DNA of 64,000 nt, from assembly GCA_963383645.1 (NCBI GenBank), contig OY726571.1, positions 20,945,599 through 21,009,598 of the forward strand, written 5' to 3'. The notes beneath the pieces are model-generated. The model searched no databases. It was not told the DNA's origin and saw only the letters and a program-made list of their open reading frames with translations. A program made the translations under genes and the position numbers. Positions 32,483 to 43,699 of the stretch are shown here, piece after piece; within the stretch, counting starts at the first letter, position 1, and each line of letters starts with the position of its first letter. The DNA comes from Muscardinus avellanarius. Lineage: Eukaryota; Chordata; Mammalia; Rodentia; Gliridae.

Positions 32483-32830
32483 TAAAAAAAAACAAATAAA
32501 AAATCTAAAAATTATTAAAACCAAAATGAGCCAGGTCATTAGAAAGTACCCTAAATTATTTGACAGAAATAGATACTAAAATAAAAACCTTGGAAAATTA
32601 TTTTATAGCCAATGGGCAAAATATATAATCAATCATGTAAACTTAAATATATTATCAATATCAATCTCAATGATATCTGTAGGGAAAGAGAAGGGGAGGT
32701 CAGATCAAAGTATTGTGTTCACACACATTTCTATCACTCTAAACCTCAGTCAGTATGATGTATAGTTAAAATGCACCAATTAAAGTACTAAAATATATTA
32801 TACAAAATAACTTAAATTTAGAAGTGCCAA

Positions 32831-32831
<1 letters not shown>

Positions 32832-32874
<43 letters not shown>
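32832..32874 (+). repeat. (TG)n microsatellite
   Basis: About 21 pure TG units, 28 bases before a SINE head. Confidence 0.95.
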
Positions 32875-32876
<2 letters not shown>

Positions 32877-32901
32877 CTTACACTTTAAAAAAGTAATTAA
32901 G

Positions 32902-33129
32902 GCTGGGCATGGTGGTGCACGCTTGTAATCCCTCCACTTGGGAGGCTAAGACAGGAGGATCACACAGGTTCGAAGCCAGCCTCAGCTACTTAGTGAGGCT
33001 CTCAGCAACTTGGTGAGACCCTGTTTTCAGATAAAGTATAAAATAGGTCTGGGAGTATGGCCTGGAGGTAGAAAGCCTCTGGGTTCCACCTCCAGTACTA
33101 CCAGAAAATAAGTAAATAAAAAATAAATA
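32902..33129 (+). mobile_element. B1-ID SINE, intermediate type
   Basis: Complete copy with target duplication AAAAAAGTAATTAAG on both sides. Long linker with CTCAGCTACTTAGTGAGGCT; 3' end CTCTGGGTTCCACCTCCAG. Confidence 0.95.
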
Positions 33130-33145
33130 AAAAAGTAATTAAGAA

Positions 33146-33358
33146 GTCAGGTATTGTGGTGCACACTTGTAATCCCTGCGCTTGGGAGGCTGAGACAGGA
33201 GGATCGTGCAGGTTCAAAGCCAGCCTCAGCTACTTAGTGCGGCTCTCAGCAACTTAGTGAAACCCTGTTTCCAAATAAAGTATAAAATAGGTCTGGGAGT
33301 ATAGCCCAGAGGTAGAAAACCTCTGGGTTCCACCCCCAGTACCATGAAAAAAAAATAG
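33146..33358 (+). mobile_element. B1-ID SINE, intermediate type, in tandem with the previous one
   Basis: Same subfamily and orientation as the previous copy, placed immediately after its right target duplication. Ends CCACCCCCAGTACCATG with an A-run. Confidence 0.93.
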
Positions 33359-33359
33359 G

Positions 33360-33655
33360 CAAAAAGGTAAATTATCTTCTGGCATCTACATAAATCTGTC
33401 CCAATCAGCAAGCAGAATTTCTCCTTATCCATTATGAGACTTCCTCTCATCTAATTGTCACTGGAAGGTATCTTTTGTAGAGTTCAAGTATATCTAGTAA
33501 TCTAGGTATTTCATTGGTAGTATCCAATACTGAACAAATAATACAGAATAAATAATACAGAATAAATCCAGACATGATTTTTTAGGTTAGGGCAAGATAT
33601 TGCTTAAAGGAAAAAAAAGGTTTCATTAAAAAGAGAACATATTTATTTTAATACA
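33360..33655. other. Unassigned sequence
   Basis: Contains a short local repeat, AATAATACAGAAT, twice near 33538-33562. Otherwise nothing recognisable. Confidence 0.5.
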
Positions 33656-33659
33656 TGTA

Positions 33660-34575
33660 TTATTTAAAAAATAAATAACCCAATCAAAAAATGGCACTTG
33701 AATTGAATAGACACTTCACAAAAGAAGAGATAAAAATGGACAATAAATACATTAAAATGTTCAACATCATTAGCAATCAGGGAAATGCAAATCAAAACTA
33801 CACTGAGATTCCATCTAACCCCGATCATAATGGCAATCATAAAGAAGTAAAAAAACAGTAAATTTTTGTGAAGATGTGGGGAAATTGGAACTCTTGTACA
33901 TTGTTTATGAGATTGCAAACTATTTCAGCCACTGTGGAGTTCATTGTAGAGATTCTTCAGAAAACTGGAAATGGATCCACCATATGATCTGGCTGTACTA
34001 CTTCTGAGTATTTTTTCAAAGGAGCCCGAATCAGAGACCTACAGTAATATGTTCACATACATGTTTATAGCAGCACAATTCACAATAACCAAATAGTAGA
34101 ACCAACCTAGGCATCCGTCAAAAGATAAATTGATTAAAATTATAGGAAATACACACAGTGGAATTCTACTCATCAATAAAGAACAAAATTACATCATTTG
34201 TAAGAAAATGGAAGGACATGAAGAACATTATGTTATATGAGATTTAGGCAGTCACAGAAAGTGAATCATGTTTTCTCTAATATGCACAATCTAGGGAGCA
34301 ATTGAGATACCAGAGGAATCCCAGATAATGAAGGAGAAAGCTCGCAGAGCCAGGGAGGTGGCCTAAGCAGAAGGAAGAGTGAGGTTCATTAATGAAATTA
34401 CAACCATTGACTATGTTTACAGATGTGAAAATACCAATGCCAATCTCAGTACTTTGAGAGGGGGGAGATAGGAAGGATCAGAGGTATACCAAGTGCTGTG
34501 TGCATGTGTATAACTGGAAACGTGATTTACATTAAGATGTGAGACTATCATGCTCCAATAAAAGCATGTAAAAAA
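33660..34575 (+). mobile_element. 5'-truncated L1 (ORF2 end and 3' UTR)
   Basis: Sense L1 from AACCCAATCAAAAAATGGCA through the ORF2 C-terminal coding words (GAATTCTACTCATCAATAAAG) to the 3' end CTCCAATAAAAGCATG. Several frame breaks. It is homologous to 7590-8490 of this window. Confidence 0.88.
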
Positions 34576-34697
34576 ATAAGTCAGAAAATATAAATAATTC
34601 AGTAGGAAAAAGGCCAAAACATTAGAATGAGTGACTTAAGTATAAGAATATTAACATACATTTAATCGATCAAATTGTTTAACATTAGAAGTAATAA

Positions 34698-34911
34698 GCC
34701 AGGCATGGTGGTGCACACTTGTAATCCCAGCTTTTGGGAGGCTGAGACTGGAGGATTGCAGTTCATGGACAGCCTCAGCTACTTAGTAAGGCCCTCTGTA
34801 ACTCAGTGAGACCCGGTTTCAAAATAAAGAATAAAAATTAGGGCAGAGGGGATGGCCCAGAGGTCGACTGACCCTGGGTTCCATCCCTAGACCCCCCCAC
34901 ACACAAAAAAA
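34698..34911 (+). mobile_element. B1-ID SINE, older type
   Basis: Complete copy with target duplication AGAAGTAATAA on both sides. The tail begins with a C-run and CACACA. Confidence 0.93.
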
Positions 34912-34924
34912 AGAAGTAATAAAA

Positions 34925-35185
34925 TACATTCCAGACTGGATAGGATACAGCAAATATCATCTAATGTATTCTTGGTGAAAGTATAAATTAATACAACACT
35001 TTGGTGGGGATTTAACAACAGTTTTCAAAAGCTTTAAACATGTGATTTACTTTTAACTTCACAAAAATCCTACAAGAACTTATGTGGAAGGACAAGAGAT
35101 AGGGGTAGAAAGAGAACTTGCCTAAGGTGCTCTTTTCTTTTAATTCAAATACTAGTTTAGTCCCAAGTTAGAAAGAGGTAGTTCT
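34925..35185. other. Unassigned sequence
   Basis: Weak resemblance to old LINE-derived repeats, not enough to name. Confidence 0.4.
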
Positions 35186-35189
35186 ACTC

Positions 35190-36455
35190 CTAGTTAGTCA
35201 TTTGAGGAATCTCCCTACTGAGTGGTTATACTGAATTAGAATCCCACCAATAATGTAAAAAAGCTCCTATTTCACCACGTCCTCACTAGCATTTATTGTC
35301 AATTGATTGATGTTCTAAATGGAGCTAGATGGAATCTCAGGGTAGTTTCAATTTGCATTTCCCTGATTTGATTGCTAATGATGTTAAACACTTTTTATAT
35401 ATTTATTGACTATTTTATTTCATGTTTTGAGAAGCATCTATACAGTTTAATTTTCACTTTCAACTTATTTGTTTTATAATGTTAAGTTCTTTTCATAGCT
35501 AGATGCTAGTCATCTATCAGAGAATAACAGGCAAACTTTTTTTTCCATTCTGTAGATTTTCTCTTCAGATTCTTGATTGTTTTCTTTGCTGCATAAAAAC
35601 ATTTAAATTTGATTCTATCCCATTTAATGATTCTCAGCTTTATTTCCTGAGCTTTAGAGATCTTATTGAGAAAGTTTTTACCAATGTATATATATTGGAC
35701 ATTTGATCTTATGTATTTTCTAATAACTAGAGTTTCTTGCTTAATTTCTAGGTCTAGGTCTTTGATCTGTCTTGAGTTGATCCTTGTGCAGGGTGTGAAT
35801 TTGAGGTCTCATTTTGTTCTCTTACATATGGATATCCAGTTTTCCCAGCACCATTTGTTGAAAAGGCTATCTTTTCTTCAGCATGTTTTTGACTACTTTG
35901 TTAATAATTAACTGGTTATAAAACTAAAGTGATGCATGGGTATCCATATTTCTAGCAGCAGAATTCACAATAGGAGTCTGTCAATTTATAAATAGATAAT
36001 GAAAATGTGGTATATACACACAATGGAATTTTACACAGCTATAAAGATGATCAAAATTGTGTCCTTTGTAGGAAAATGGATTGAACTAGAGAACATTATA
36101 CTAAACAAGATCAGCCAATCTCAGAAAGTCGTCATTGTTTTTCTCTCATATGTGGAAGCTAAATAGAAAATAGGAAACAAAAGGGCTTCAGATAAATGAG
36201 GAGAGAAACCAGTAGAGTAGTAGAAGGAGCTGGGAAAGAGTAGAAAGAATGTGATATAAGAGACTTAATGAAGAAAATTGCTCAAATAGTACTATGTCCA
36301 TACATGAAGATTTGCTACCAATCTCACTAGAATGTATGGGATTGGGGAGCCAAGTGCGATTCAAAGGGAAATATGCAAAGTACTGTGCACACGTATGCTT
36401 GTATTCCTTTGAACCTCACTATGATGTACTCTTGCAATACACTGATACAGGTATA
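35190..36455 (+). mobile_element. L1 with 5' inversion
   Basis: 35190-35925 is antisense L1 (CTAGATGGAATCTCAGGGTA near 35326, CTTGAGTTGATCCTTGTGCA near 35772). At about 35926 it flips to sense (GGGTATCCATATTTCTAGCA, then GGAATTTTACACAGCTATAA) and runs to the L1 3' end near 36455. This head-to-head arrangement is the outcome of twin priming in a single insertion. Confidence 0.78.
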
Positions 36456-36459
36456 TTAA

Positions 36460-37930
36460 AATGAGAAACAGGTTTTACAGATTTAACTCTAACAATAACC
36501 GAGCTATTTTACTAGCAGAAGCTAATTTAATAAAAATTAAAATTCAACTAAAGGGTTTATTTGGAGATAAAATAAAACTAATACTTGAGAAAATTTTGCA
36601 TTTAAAAGCCAGTCGAGGAGGAGGTAATGATGAACCTGTGATATAAACTAAAATAAATGTTCAAAAACTTGTAAAACTTAAGGCTAAGAGGCAAAAGAAG
36701 AGGGTTTCAGGAAAAGAAACACTCATACTCTCTTAATTTTGCTGAGAAGTCAAGTAAAATAAGAACCGAATGATGCTCTGTTGGATTTATGATAGTAAGA
36801 TCATCAGAGAAGTTAGGAAGAACTTAGTTGATACACTAGTAAGAATATTCTGTATGAAAACTGTCCTACTTCATGACTAATTCCACACTTAGTATATCCC
36901 CTGCCCTGCATAAGCCTATTTCTAACTTAAGCCTCTTTAAATGTATTATTTAGAGTCATGGTATGAGTCCATTGTCATAGTTTAAAAGGGGCAGTGAAAT
37001 TTCCCTCATCACTAAAACATCCTTTAAGGGTGAAAGTTCTCTACCTACAATGGGAAGTCAATACCCAGTTCTGGTTCTTATCTATCCACTTTGCCTGCCC
37101 TACCCATTGAGTTCCTCACCTCAAATAATGGAACTCCCTTTCTGCTCCTCAGGCCAACAGGGATAGTCTTTTTCACTCATCCATGTCACAGTCCATATCT
37201 GATAAGTCAGAATACCTTGTGAACTCTGGATACATTATGCCTTACTATTAGTAGTTGTTCCAAATCACTACCTTCTCATGATTGCAATCACTGGCTCATT
37301 TTTCTCTTCTACCCACTTGCCCATATTTTTTTCTTTCAAAGAGCAGGGGTGATCTCTCAATCACTACGTATAACTTCTCAGTTTTGATGCCTCTAATGAG
37401 GTCTATTCTGACACGAAGAATCATGTACAGTTGTTCTAAGGCCTCCCTTCATGAAACACACTACTTCTGAAATTAATTTTCGTGTTGAGAATTAAAGCAC
37501 CAACTTGTTTCAAATTCAGGACTTTTGTCCTGTACTTCCTTGTGCTGAGAGTAAGGGCTGAAGGCCCCCTCCTGCCTGGCTTTGCCTAATGAATCAAGAG
37601 AGCAGAGACTACAGGTTTTCTGGCTATCTAAATTTACATATGCATATTTTTCCTTCTGTCCACTTTTTTACCTCTTCTTTCACAAGAATTTTCCTTGCCC
37701 TTAAGCTCCTGAAAATGGAGACTTAAAACAAGAGTTTCCTCTATCTTCCTTCAAAGCTGGCTTTGAATAAACCCTATTTTTCTGCCAACTTGACTTCAAT
37801 AATTTGTGAAGAATAGGAACAGTAGAGCTTAGTCTCTTGCCCTGTGAGGTAACACTTCTACTTCTCCCTCCTGTCAGGTAACACTAGAAGCATGTTGATC
37901 ATGCAGCATCTAAGGCAAACTTTCTTAAAA
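36460..37930. other. Unassigned sequence
   Basis: The part from about 36900 to 37780 is richer in GC than its neighbours and may derive from an old LINE (L2-like words near 37120-37170), but I cannot place it firmly. Confidence 0.4.
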
Positions 37931-37939
37931 CATTGCAGA

Positions 37940-38195
37940 TGACTTTCTTCTGTGATTTAGCTATAACTCTATATTTTCTTTATATCTTGTTGAAGACTTC
38001 CTTGGCTACCATACTCAGTATATTATTGCCCAGTCCTGACCCAGTTGTTCTTATTCTCCTTTCTTCTTTTTTTATTAATAAATCCTCATTGTCTAATATT
38101 TTACACCTTACTCAATGCTGTATGCCTGTCACATAGAATAACATTGGCGGACAGAAACTATTCAATTAATACTACATAAATGAATGAATCAAATA
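37940..38195 (+). mobile_element. L2 LINE 3' end remnant
   Basis: GAAGACTTCCTTGGCTACCA, CAATGCTGTATGCCTGTCAC and the closing ACATAAATGAATGAAT follow the order of the L2 3' end, including its short tandem TGAA terminus. Confidence 0.55.
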
Positions 38196-38574
38196 TCCAG
38201 CCAAATATTCATTTTCATGTTTATACCCCAATGAGATGTTTTGTGCTTTATGTCTTTCTTTCACAAGTCCAGAAGTTATTTCTCTCTTCTTTGTTATTCT
38301 GGGAGATAGAGAATATTCATCTTACTACTTGTCATGAACATTTCAAGGAGAGAGTGAAAGACATATTAATTTTAAACTATAAGAGATATCATTCTTTAGA
38401 AAGACTTGAAATAACTTCTTTTCTCTTTCTGGTTTTTAAAACATATGTGGCATATTGATATTTCTATAGAGCATTGAGATGAAAATGAAGTGCATAATAT
38501 TTTTCTAGGACTCCTCCATATCATTTCATCTTTATCCTTAAGCACAGAAAAAAAATCTTTTCCTATTTTAATTC
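38196..38574. other. Unassigned sequence
   Basis: Nothing recognisable. Confidence 0.5.
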
Positions 38575-38680
38575 CTTCTCTTCTTCTTCTTCTTCTTCTT
38601 CTTCTTCTTCTTCTTCTTCTTCTTCTTCTTCTTCTTCTTCTTCTTCTTCTTCTTCTTCTTCTTCTTCTTCTCCTCTTCCT

Positions 38681-38717
<37 letters not shown>

Positions 38718-38818
38718 TTCCTCCTCCTCCTTCTGCTCCTCCTCCTTTTTTTAGAAGGTGCTTTCATTTTCCTTCTTCTCTTTCTCATTCTCTTCATCTT
38801 CTTTTCTTTCTTCTTCAT
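38575..38818 (+). repeat. (TTC)30 and degenerate CCT/TTC tract
   Basis: 38581-38670 is 30 uninterrupted TTC units. Then come TCC/TTC-mixed pyrimidine units to about 38745, and a diffuse pyrimidine-rich stretch to 38818. On the other strand this is a GAA repeat at the end of a SINE. It yields long Leu-rich (plus) and Arg-rich (minus) ORFs that are not genes. Confidence 0.97.
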
Positions 38819-39000
38819 AATGGAGATTGAACACAAGAGCATTCTTCCTCCACGGTCCTTCCTCAGCCCTTTTTTAAAGTTTTATTTTGAAACAGGTCTC
38901 AGTAGGTTTCTGAGTGGCCGAGGCTGGTCTCAAACCTGTCATCCTTTTGTCTCAACCTTCCAAGTACTTGGATTGCAGGCATACGCCACCACACCTGGCT
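38819..39000 (-). mobile_element. B1-ID SINE, older type, antisense, with GAA/TTC tail
   Basis: ATGGAGATTGAACACAAGAG (ID half), TTTTGAAACAGGTCTCAGTA (linker) and B1 half ending CACCACACCTGGCT. The TTC tract occupies the tail position. Confidence 0.85.
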
Positions 39001-39004
39001 CTAA

Positions 39005-39430
39005 TTTCTTCTTTATTTCTCAAGCAAGCATGCAAACAAATAATCTTTATTTAATATTATGCCTCCCAGCTTCATTATTTTTATGACCTACATAAAAAAT
39101 TACAAGCAAAAATAAAAATCTAATTGCTATCTGTGCTTTTAACTGCAGATTACATTGTAAAGTTTTGTTAAATTATAGTATATGGCCTATTTTATATACT
39201 TTTATAAATTCAATTGCCCTAAACTCAAAATAAATTCTCAGATGCTATCATTTCATAAGTACAGGTAATTTTAATGCTCATCCAATCTACGACAAAATAA
39301 TGGAGCCTAGGAAAGGGAGGAAGAGCCCATTTGAAGATTATATCTATGTAGAGTAGTCCAGCTGGGATCTTTAATCTTGACTGGCTTGTAATAAAAAGTA
39401 ACTGAGAAAAACAGGCAGGAGGTTGGGGTT
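39005..39430. other. Unassigned sequence
   Basis: Nothing recognisable. Confidence 0.5.
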
Positions 39431-39435
39431 GAGAA

Positions 39436-39960
39436 CGGTAAACGTGTCCATATCATGTTGCTGTGACCAAAATATCTGACATAAACAACTTAAAGGATGA
39501 AAGATTTATTCTGGTTCACAGTTTCAGAAATTTTAATCCATGGCAAACTGCCTCTTTTGATTTAGACTTGAGGCAGAACATTGTGCTAAAAAAGTGTGGA
39601 GGAGGAGGAGAGCTGCTCAGCTCTGTCAACCATAAAGGAGAGAGCAAGAGGAGAAAGGGGAGAGAGAGACAGAGACAGGGAGAGAGAGAGAGAGAGGAAG
39701 GTTTTGGAGAAAAGATACAACCCCCAAGTGCATGTCTCTAAGCAAATATTCCTTTAACTATGTCCTATCTTCTACAGTTTCCACCTGCTCATAAATATGC
39801 CACCAAACTCAATCCACGGATGAGGTCTGAACCCTCAGGATCCAATTAGTTCCCCGAAGCTCCAGCTCTGAACACCGCTACGCTGGGGACCAAGCCTTAA
39901 GCACATAGAGCTTTGGGAGCTTTTCAGATACAAAGCACAACAGGTGGGATGGATTACCTA
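39436..39960 (-). mobile_element. MaLR (ERVL-MaLR) LTR, antisense
   Basis: Antisense features of this LTR class occur in order: GTTGCTGTGACCAAAATATC, then GATGAAAGATTTATTCTGGT (which holds the reversed polyadenylation signal), then a GA-rich stretch near 39650-39700, then CATAAATATGCCACCAAACT and ATCCAATTAGTTCCC. MaLRs are non-autonomous ERVL-type elements. No internal sequence is seen. Confidence 0.8.
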
Positions 39961-39964
39961 TCAA

Positions 39965-40884
39965 GCCTTATGGGAGGCAGAAGAGAGTGCAGACACAGAG
40001 AGCTGATTGAATAATCAGGCTATAAAAAGAAAGAAAGGTAGGGAGCAAGGAAATGAGTCACTAATCTTACAGATCTTGTAATGAAAAGTGAGTCCCAGAT
40101 GTTACCTTTAAAAATAGCAAGACTAGAAAATTCTCCCTGGGTTTACCAAGTAGATAAATATGATATAGGAGAATAAAGAGAGATATGAAATTAGAAAGGT
40201 CATTCTCTTTTCCTAAACTTTGGAATGATACCGATTTCATTTAAAATATCTTCCTTTTGATTGTATTTCTCAGGGAATATTAGTGGTGCTTATTTGGCTT
40301 AGAGTGAGGGCATTTTCTTTTTCAAAAGACTTTATGTAAATAATTTGCAATTTTTAAAAATCTCATTTACAAAAAATATAGTATTTAATATCCTTTTCTG
40401 TCTTCGTTCCTTGACTTCTCTTTATCTTCCACAAAAAGCAGCCACTAAAACAAAGGTTTCGGTGTGATTAGTTAACTAATTTCAGTAAACACTGCTAGGG
40501 GAATGGGAAAGTGAGACAAGAAGAAAGAAAACCAATAAAGTGCACATTATCAAGGAAGTTACTCACTATGGGCAAAGGAGTGCCCTGAGAGCTCTGGAGA
40601 GCTCAGAGACAACCAGATGCAATTCCTCAGAATTACTTCCATGAAGGGGAAGAGGTTTACATTTCTAAGTGCCAACTCCTCATCCATCTCAGCTGGACAA
40701 CTACTTCCAGGAGCATTAATTCTAAGTTTTCACTTTCATGCCTTGAGCTAGCCTGCTCCACAGCAAAGAAAAGGGCCCCTAGCAAAGACATGCTGTAACT
40801 CCAGGAAGCACAAGTGTGGGTGTGAAGGTGAGGGCCGAGGAGACATGGGCACATCAGAAATATCTCTGCTACTTATAGAACAGT
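39965..40884. other. Unassigned sequence
   Basis: No recognisable repeat or gene. Composition is mixed, with no long ORF. Confidence 0.5.
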
Positions 40885-40885
40885 A

Positions 40886-41056
40886 GCCAAGCATGGTGGT
40901 GTAAACCTGTAATATCAGTATGTGGGAGGCTAAGACTGGAGGTTCACAGCCTCTAAAATTTAGTGAGATCCTATTTCAAATTTTTAAAAAGGAGGTATAG
41001 CTCAGAGGTAGAATGTCCCTGCATTCAATCCCCAGTAACAATAACAACCACAAAAA
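40886..41056 (+). mobile_element. B1-ID SINE, older type
   Basis: B1 head GCCAAGCATGGTGGTGTAAA, shortened linker, ID half GGAGGTATAGCTCAGAGGTA with TTCAATCCCCAGTAAC. Confidence 0.85.
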
Positions 41057-41204
41057 ATACAGCAATTTTTGTTTGTCTTCATGAATTTCATTTCATATTC
41101 AGTTTGAAAACCTGCTGAGATTTTTAACCTTCTGATGTTTATTATTTCTTTTTACAGCTTTTAAAAACTATATACTTTTCAATTGCATTCAGAATTTCTG
41201 TGGA

Positions 41205-41402
41205 TGATGATGGTGGTGATGATGATATTAATTATCATGTGTGTGGTGCAGGCACTGAATCCAGGAACATTCTACTGCTGAGCTATAAAGCCAGCCCAAT
41301 TTTACATTCTGTTTTGAAACAGGATCTCTCATTTCTATAAATTGCTGAGGCTGTCCTCCAATCTTCCATCCTCCTTCAGCCTCCCAAATACTGGGAGTAT
41401 AC
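41205..41402 (-). mobile_element. B1-ID SINE, older type, antisense
   Basis: A (GAT/GGT)n tail, antisense ID half (GCACTGAATCCAGGAACATT) and B1 half (CCTCCCAAATACTGGGAGTA). Confidence 0.75.
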
Positions 41403-41404
41403 GC

Positions 41405-42135
41405 TTGATTTTAGCTCTTCAGAAATTCTGTTGAAGTAACTGACTATACAAATATGAGGTTTTTAACTAGGAAGAGCAATGCATTCAAGAAGATTTCCAT
41501 ATGGGTTTTATAGATTTTTTCTTCTACCATTAAGCTACTACCATCAACTCTCTGTTGATAAGATACTCCATCTTGGAGAAGGCTAACTGCAAAAAGGAGA
41601 CCAAGCATGTCACTGTTCTCCAAGGGAGCTTTGTGTAGGCTGTAATTCATTTGTGTAAGCACTACCATATGTTCTCACATATTGCAATTTCTAGTCCCCT
41701 GCCACTTAGAGTGTGGACCTCTCAATTAAATTGATAGTTGGTTACAGAGCACTCAGGGTGTGAAATGGTTTGCAGGAAAATGCTAAGCATAGTTCCTTTC
41801 ACCCATGATATGTGTTTGATAACTTAGAAACAGGCTGACAAATTAAATTAGATAAGTATGATAAAATGATTATAATTTTAGAAAATATGAAGAAGACATC
41901 TAACAGATTATTTCTGAAGTTAAAATAATTTGAAGAACTAAACATTTCTCTTCCTAAGTGAGATATAAGTAAGAAAAGAGAAAAAAACTTAATAGTGAAA
42001 AACAAACATTCTAATCCAATTTGATATTTTTTACAAAATTTTAGTGCATACATAGGTATTATCTTGCACTTACCTGCAAATAGAAAAACATTATAAAACT
42101 CAATTTTTAAATTTTAAATATTGAGAAGACTTTTG
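41405..42135. other. Unassigned AT-rich sequence
   Basis: Nothing recognisable. Confidence 0.5.
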
Positions 42136-42139
42136 TGTT

Positions 42140-42990
42140 GGCATTTTAAATCAAGTTTACGGAGGTATAACTTATATGTAACTTGTAAATAGAGTCAGCA
42201 ATTCTGGGTTTTGTGAAATGTATACATTCCAGTAACTACCACTCTAATCAAGACACAAAATATTTTTTTGCACCACAGAAATACTCTTTCTGATCATTGG
42301 TAGTCAGAACCATTACTTTCTATAAGCTCCTGCTTGATTTTGATCAAGGGACTGGAGTCTGATTTTTATCACTCTAAATTATTTTGCTATTTCTTGAGCT
42401 TTATGTAAGAACAATCATAGCAGTGTTCCTTTTGTGTCTTGCTTATCTTGTTCAGCATAAGGTTTTTGAGATTCATGCCTGTGGATGTATCAGTAGTGTT
42501 TTCATTTTTTTGCTGAGTGGTGTCCCATAGTATGAAAATAGATAAATAAATGTCTTTATATGGTTTATTTTCAATGTTGACTGTTATAAATACATGCCCT
42601 ATTAATGCTAAACTTTATATCTGTTTCTAAATATGAGTTTTCATTTTCTGAGGCTAAATAAGGATAGAATTGCTAGATTATAAGGTGAACCTTTCCAGAA
42701 ATTGTCATTTTTATTTCTTTACCTCGGTTGAAGCATTTTACATTCCTACTAGCCAAGGATGAGAGTTTTATCTAATCCTCTTCTTCATTACAATTTGATA
42801 TTGTCGATCATTTTAATCTTAGCCACCGTAATGGGTGAAAAGTGAGACTTCGTGATTTTATTTGCATTTCTGTGATTAATACGTTAGAGTGTCTTACTTT
42901 GTATAACTGTGAGCTTTCTATCAAAAGCATTGTCTCATTTATTTTCTCACCATGTATCACATAATAATAAAAGATTTATTTGTTCAAGTA
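42140..42990 (-). mobile_element. Ancient L1 (L1M) 3' region, antisense
   Basis: Antisense order GGAGGTATAACTTATATGTA, CAGCATAAGGTTTTTGAGAT, TTGCTGAGTGGTGTCCCATA, ATTGCTAGATTATAAGGTGA and TTATTTGCATTTCTGTGATT matches a long L1M 3' region. Diverged throughout. Confidence 0.75.
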
Positions 42991-43232
42991 TTTTAGATGT
43001 AGTAAGGATTTCTATGCAAGTAATTTCATCATTTATCTTTGAATAATGACACCATTACATTTTTCTAGTCTTCAAGTGTTTTTTTCTCTTCCTTGCTTTA
43101 TTGTACAGACCAAGACATTCAGTAAAACATCAAGTGATAAAATCCTACAGTGATGAGAACAAACTGCATTGTTTTCAATACAAGAAGGAAAACAATGTTT
43201 CATCATCATTTTTACATTTTTTTAATGAAAAT

Positions 43233-43372
43233 AGAAGCCAGGGGGCATTCTACCCCCAACCTTATTTTGTTTTTTGAATCATTCAATCGCTGAGGCTGAC
43301 CTTGAACCTGTGATCCTTCTACTTCAGACTTCCAGGTACTGTGATTACGCGCAAGCACCACATGCCCAGCTT
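43233..43372 (-). mobile_element. Degenerate SINE, antisense
   Basis: GGGGCATTCTACCCCCAACC, GCTGAGGCTGACCTTGAACC and AGCACCACATGCCCAGCTT mark an old antisense copy with several deletions. Confidence 0.7.
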
Positions 43373-43374
43373 CA

Positions 43375-43695
43375 TCGTAATTTTATATTTGCATTTCATA
43401 GATGATTAGTCAAGGTAAGAATGATTTTCTATTGCAAATTTACTGAAGCTACTTATCATAAATATACACTGACTTTTCTTCAATTCTTTTTATTAATGAT
43501 CATATTTTTTGTGACATTGGCTTTTCTTACAGTACTACAAAGATGGCACTCCATTTTCTAGTTGAATAGTTTCTGAAGAAATGTTTTCTATACTTACTAT
43601 CTTTTCCTTGGTGTGTATTACTTTTCTTTTCTTTGGCTGTCCTTGAGATTGTCTGTTTATCTTTGATTCTCAGTAGTTCAAGTACTGGGTATATT
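43375..43695. other. Unassigned AT-rich sequence
   Basis: Nothing recognisable. Confidence 0.5.
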
Positions 43696-43699
43696 TATT

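Noticed and set aside
38490..39086. Long Leu-rich ORF (198 codons) and its Arg/Lys-rich antisense partner
   Set aside because: Both are translations of the TTC/CCT tract and the neighbouring SINE.
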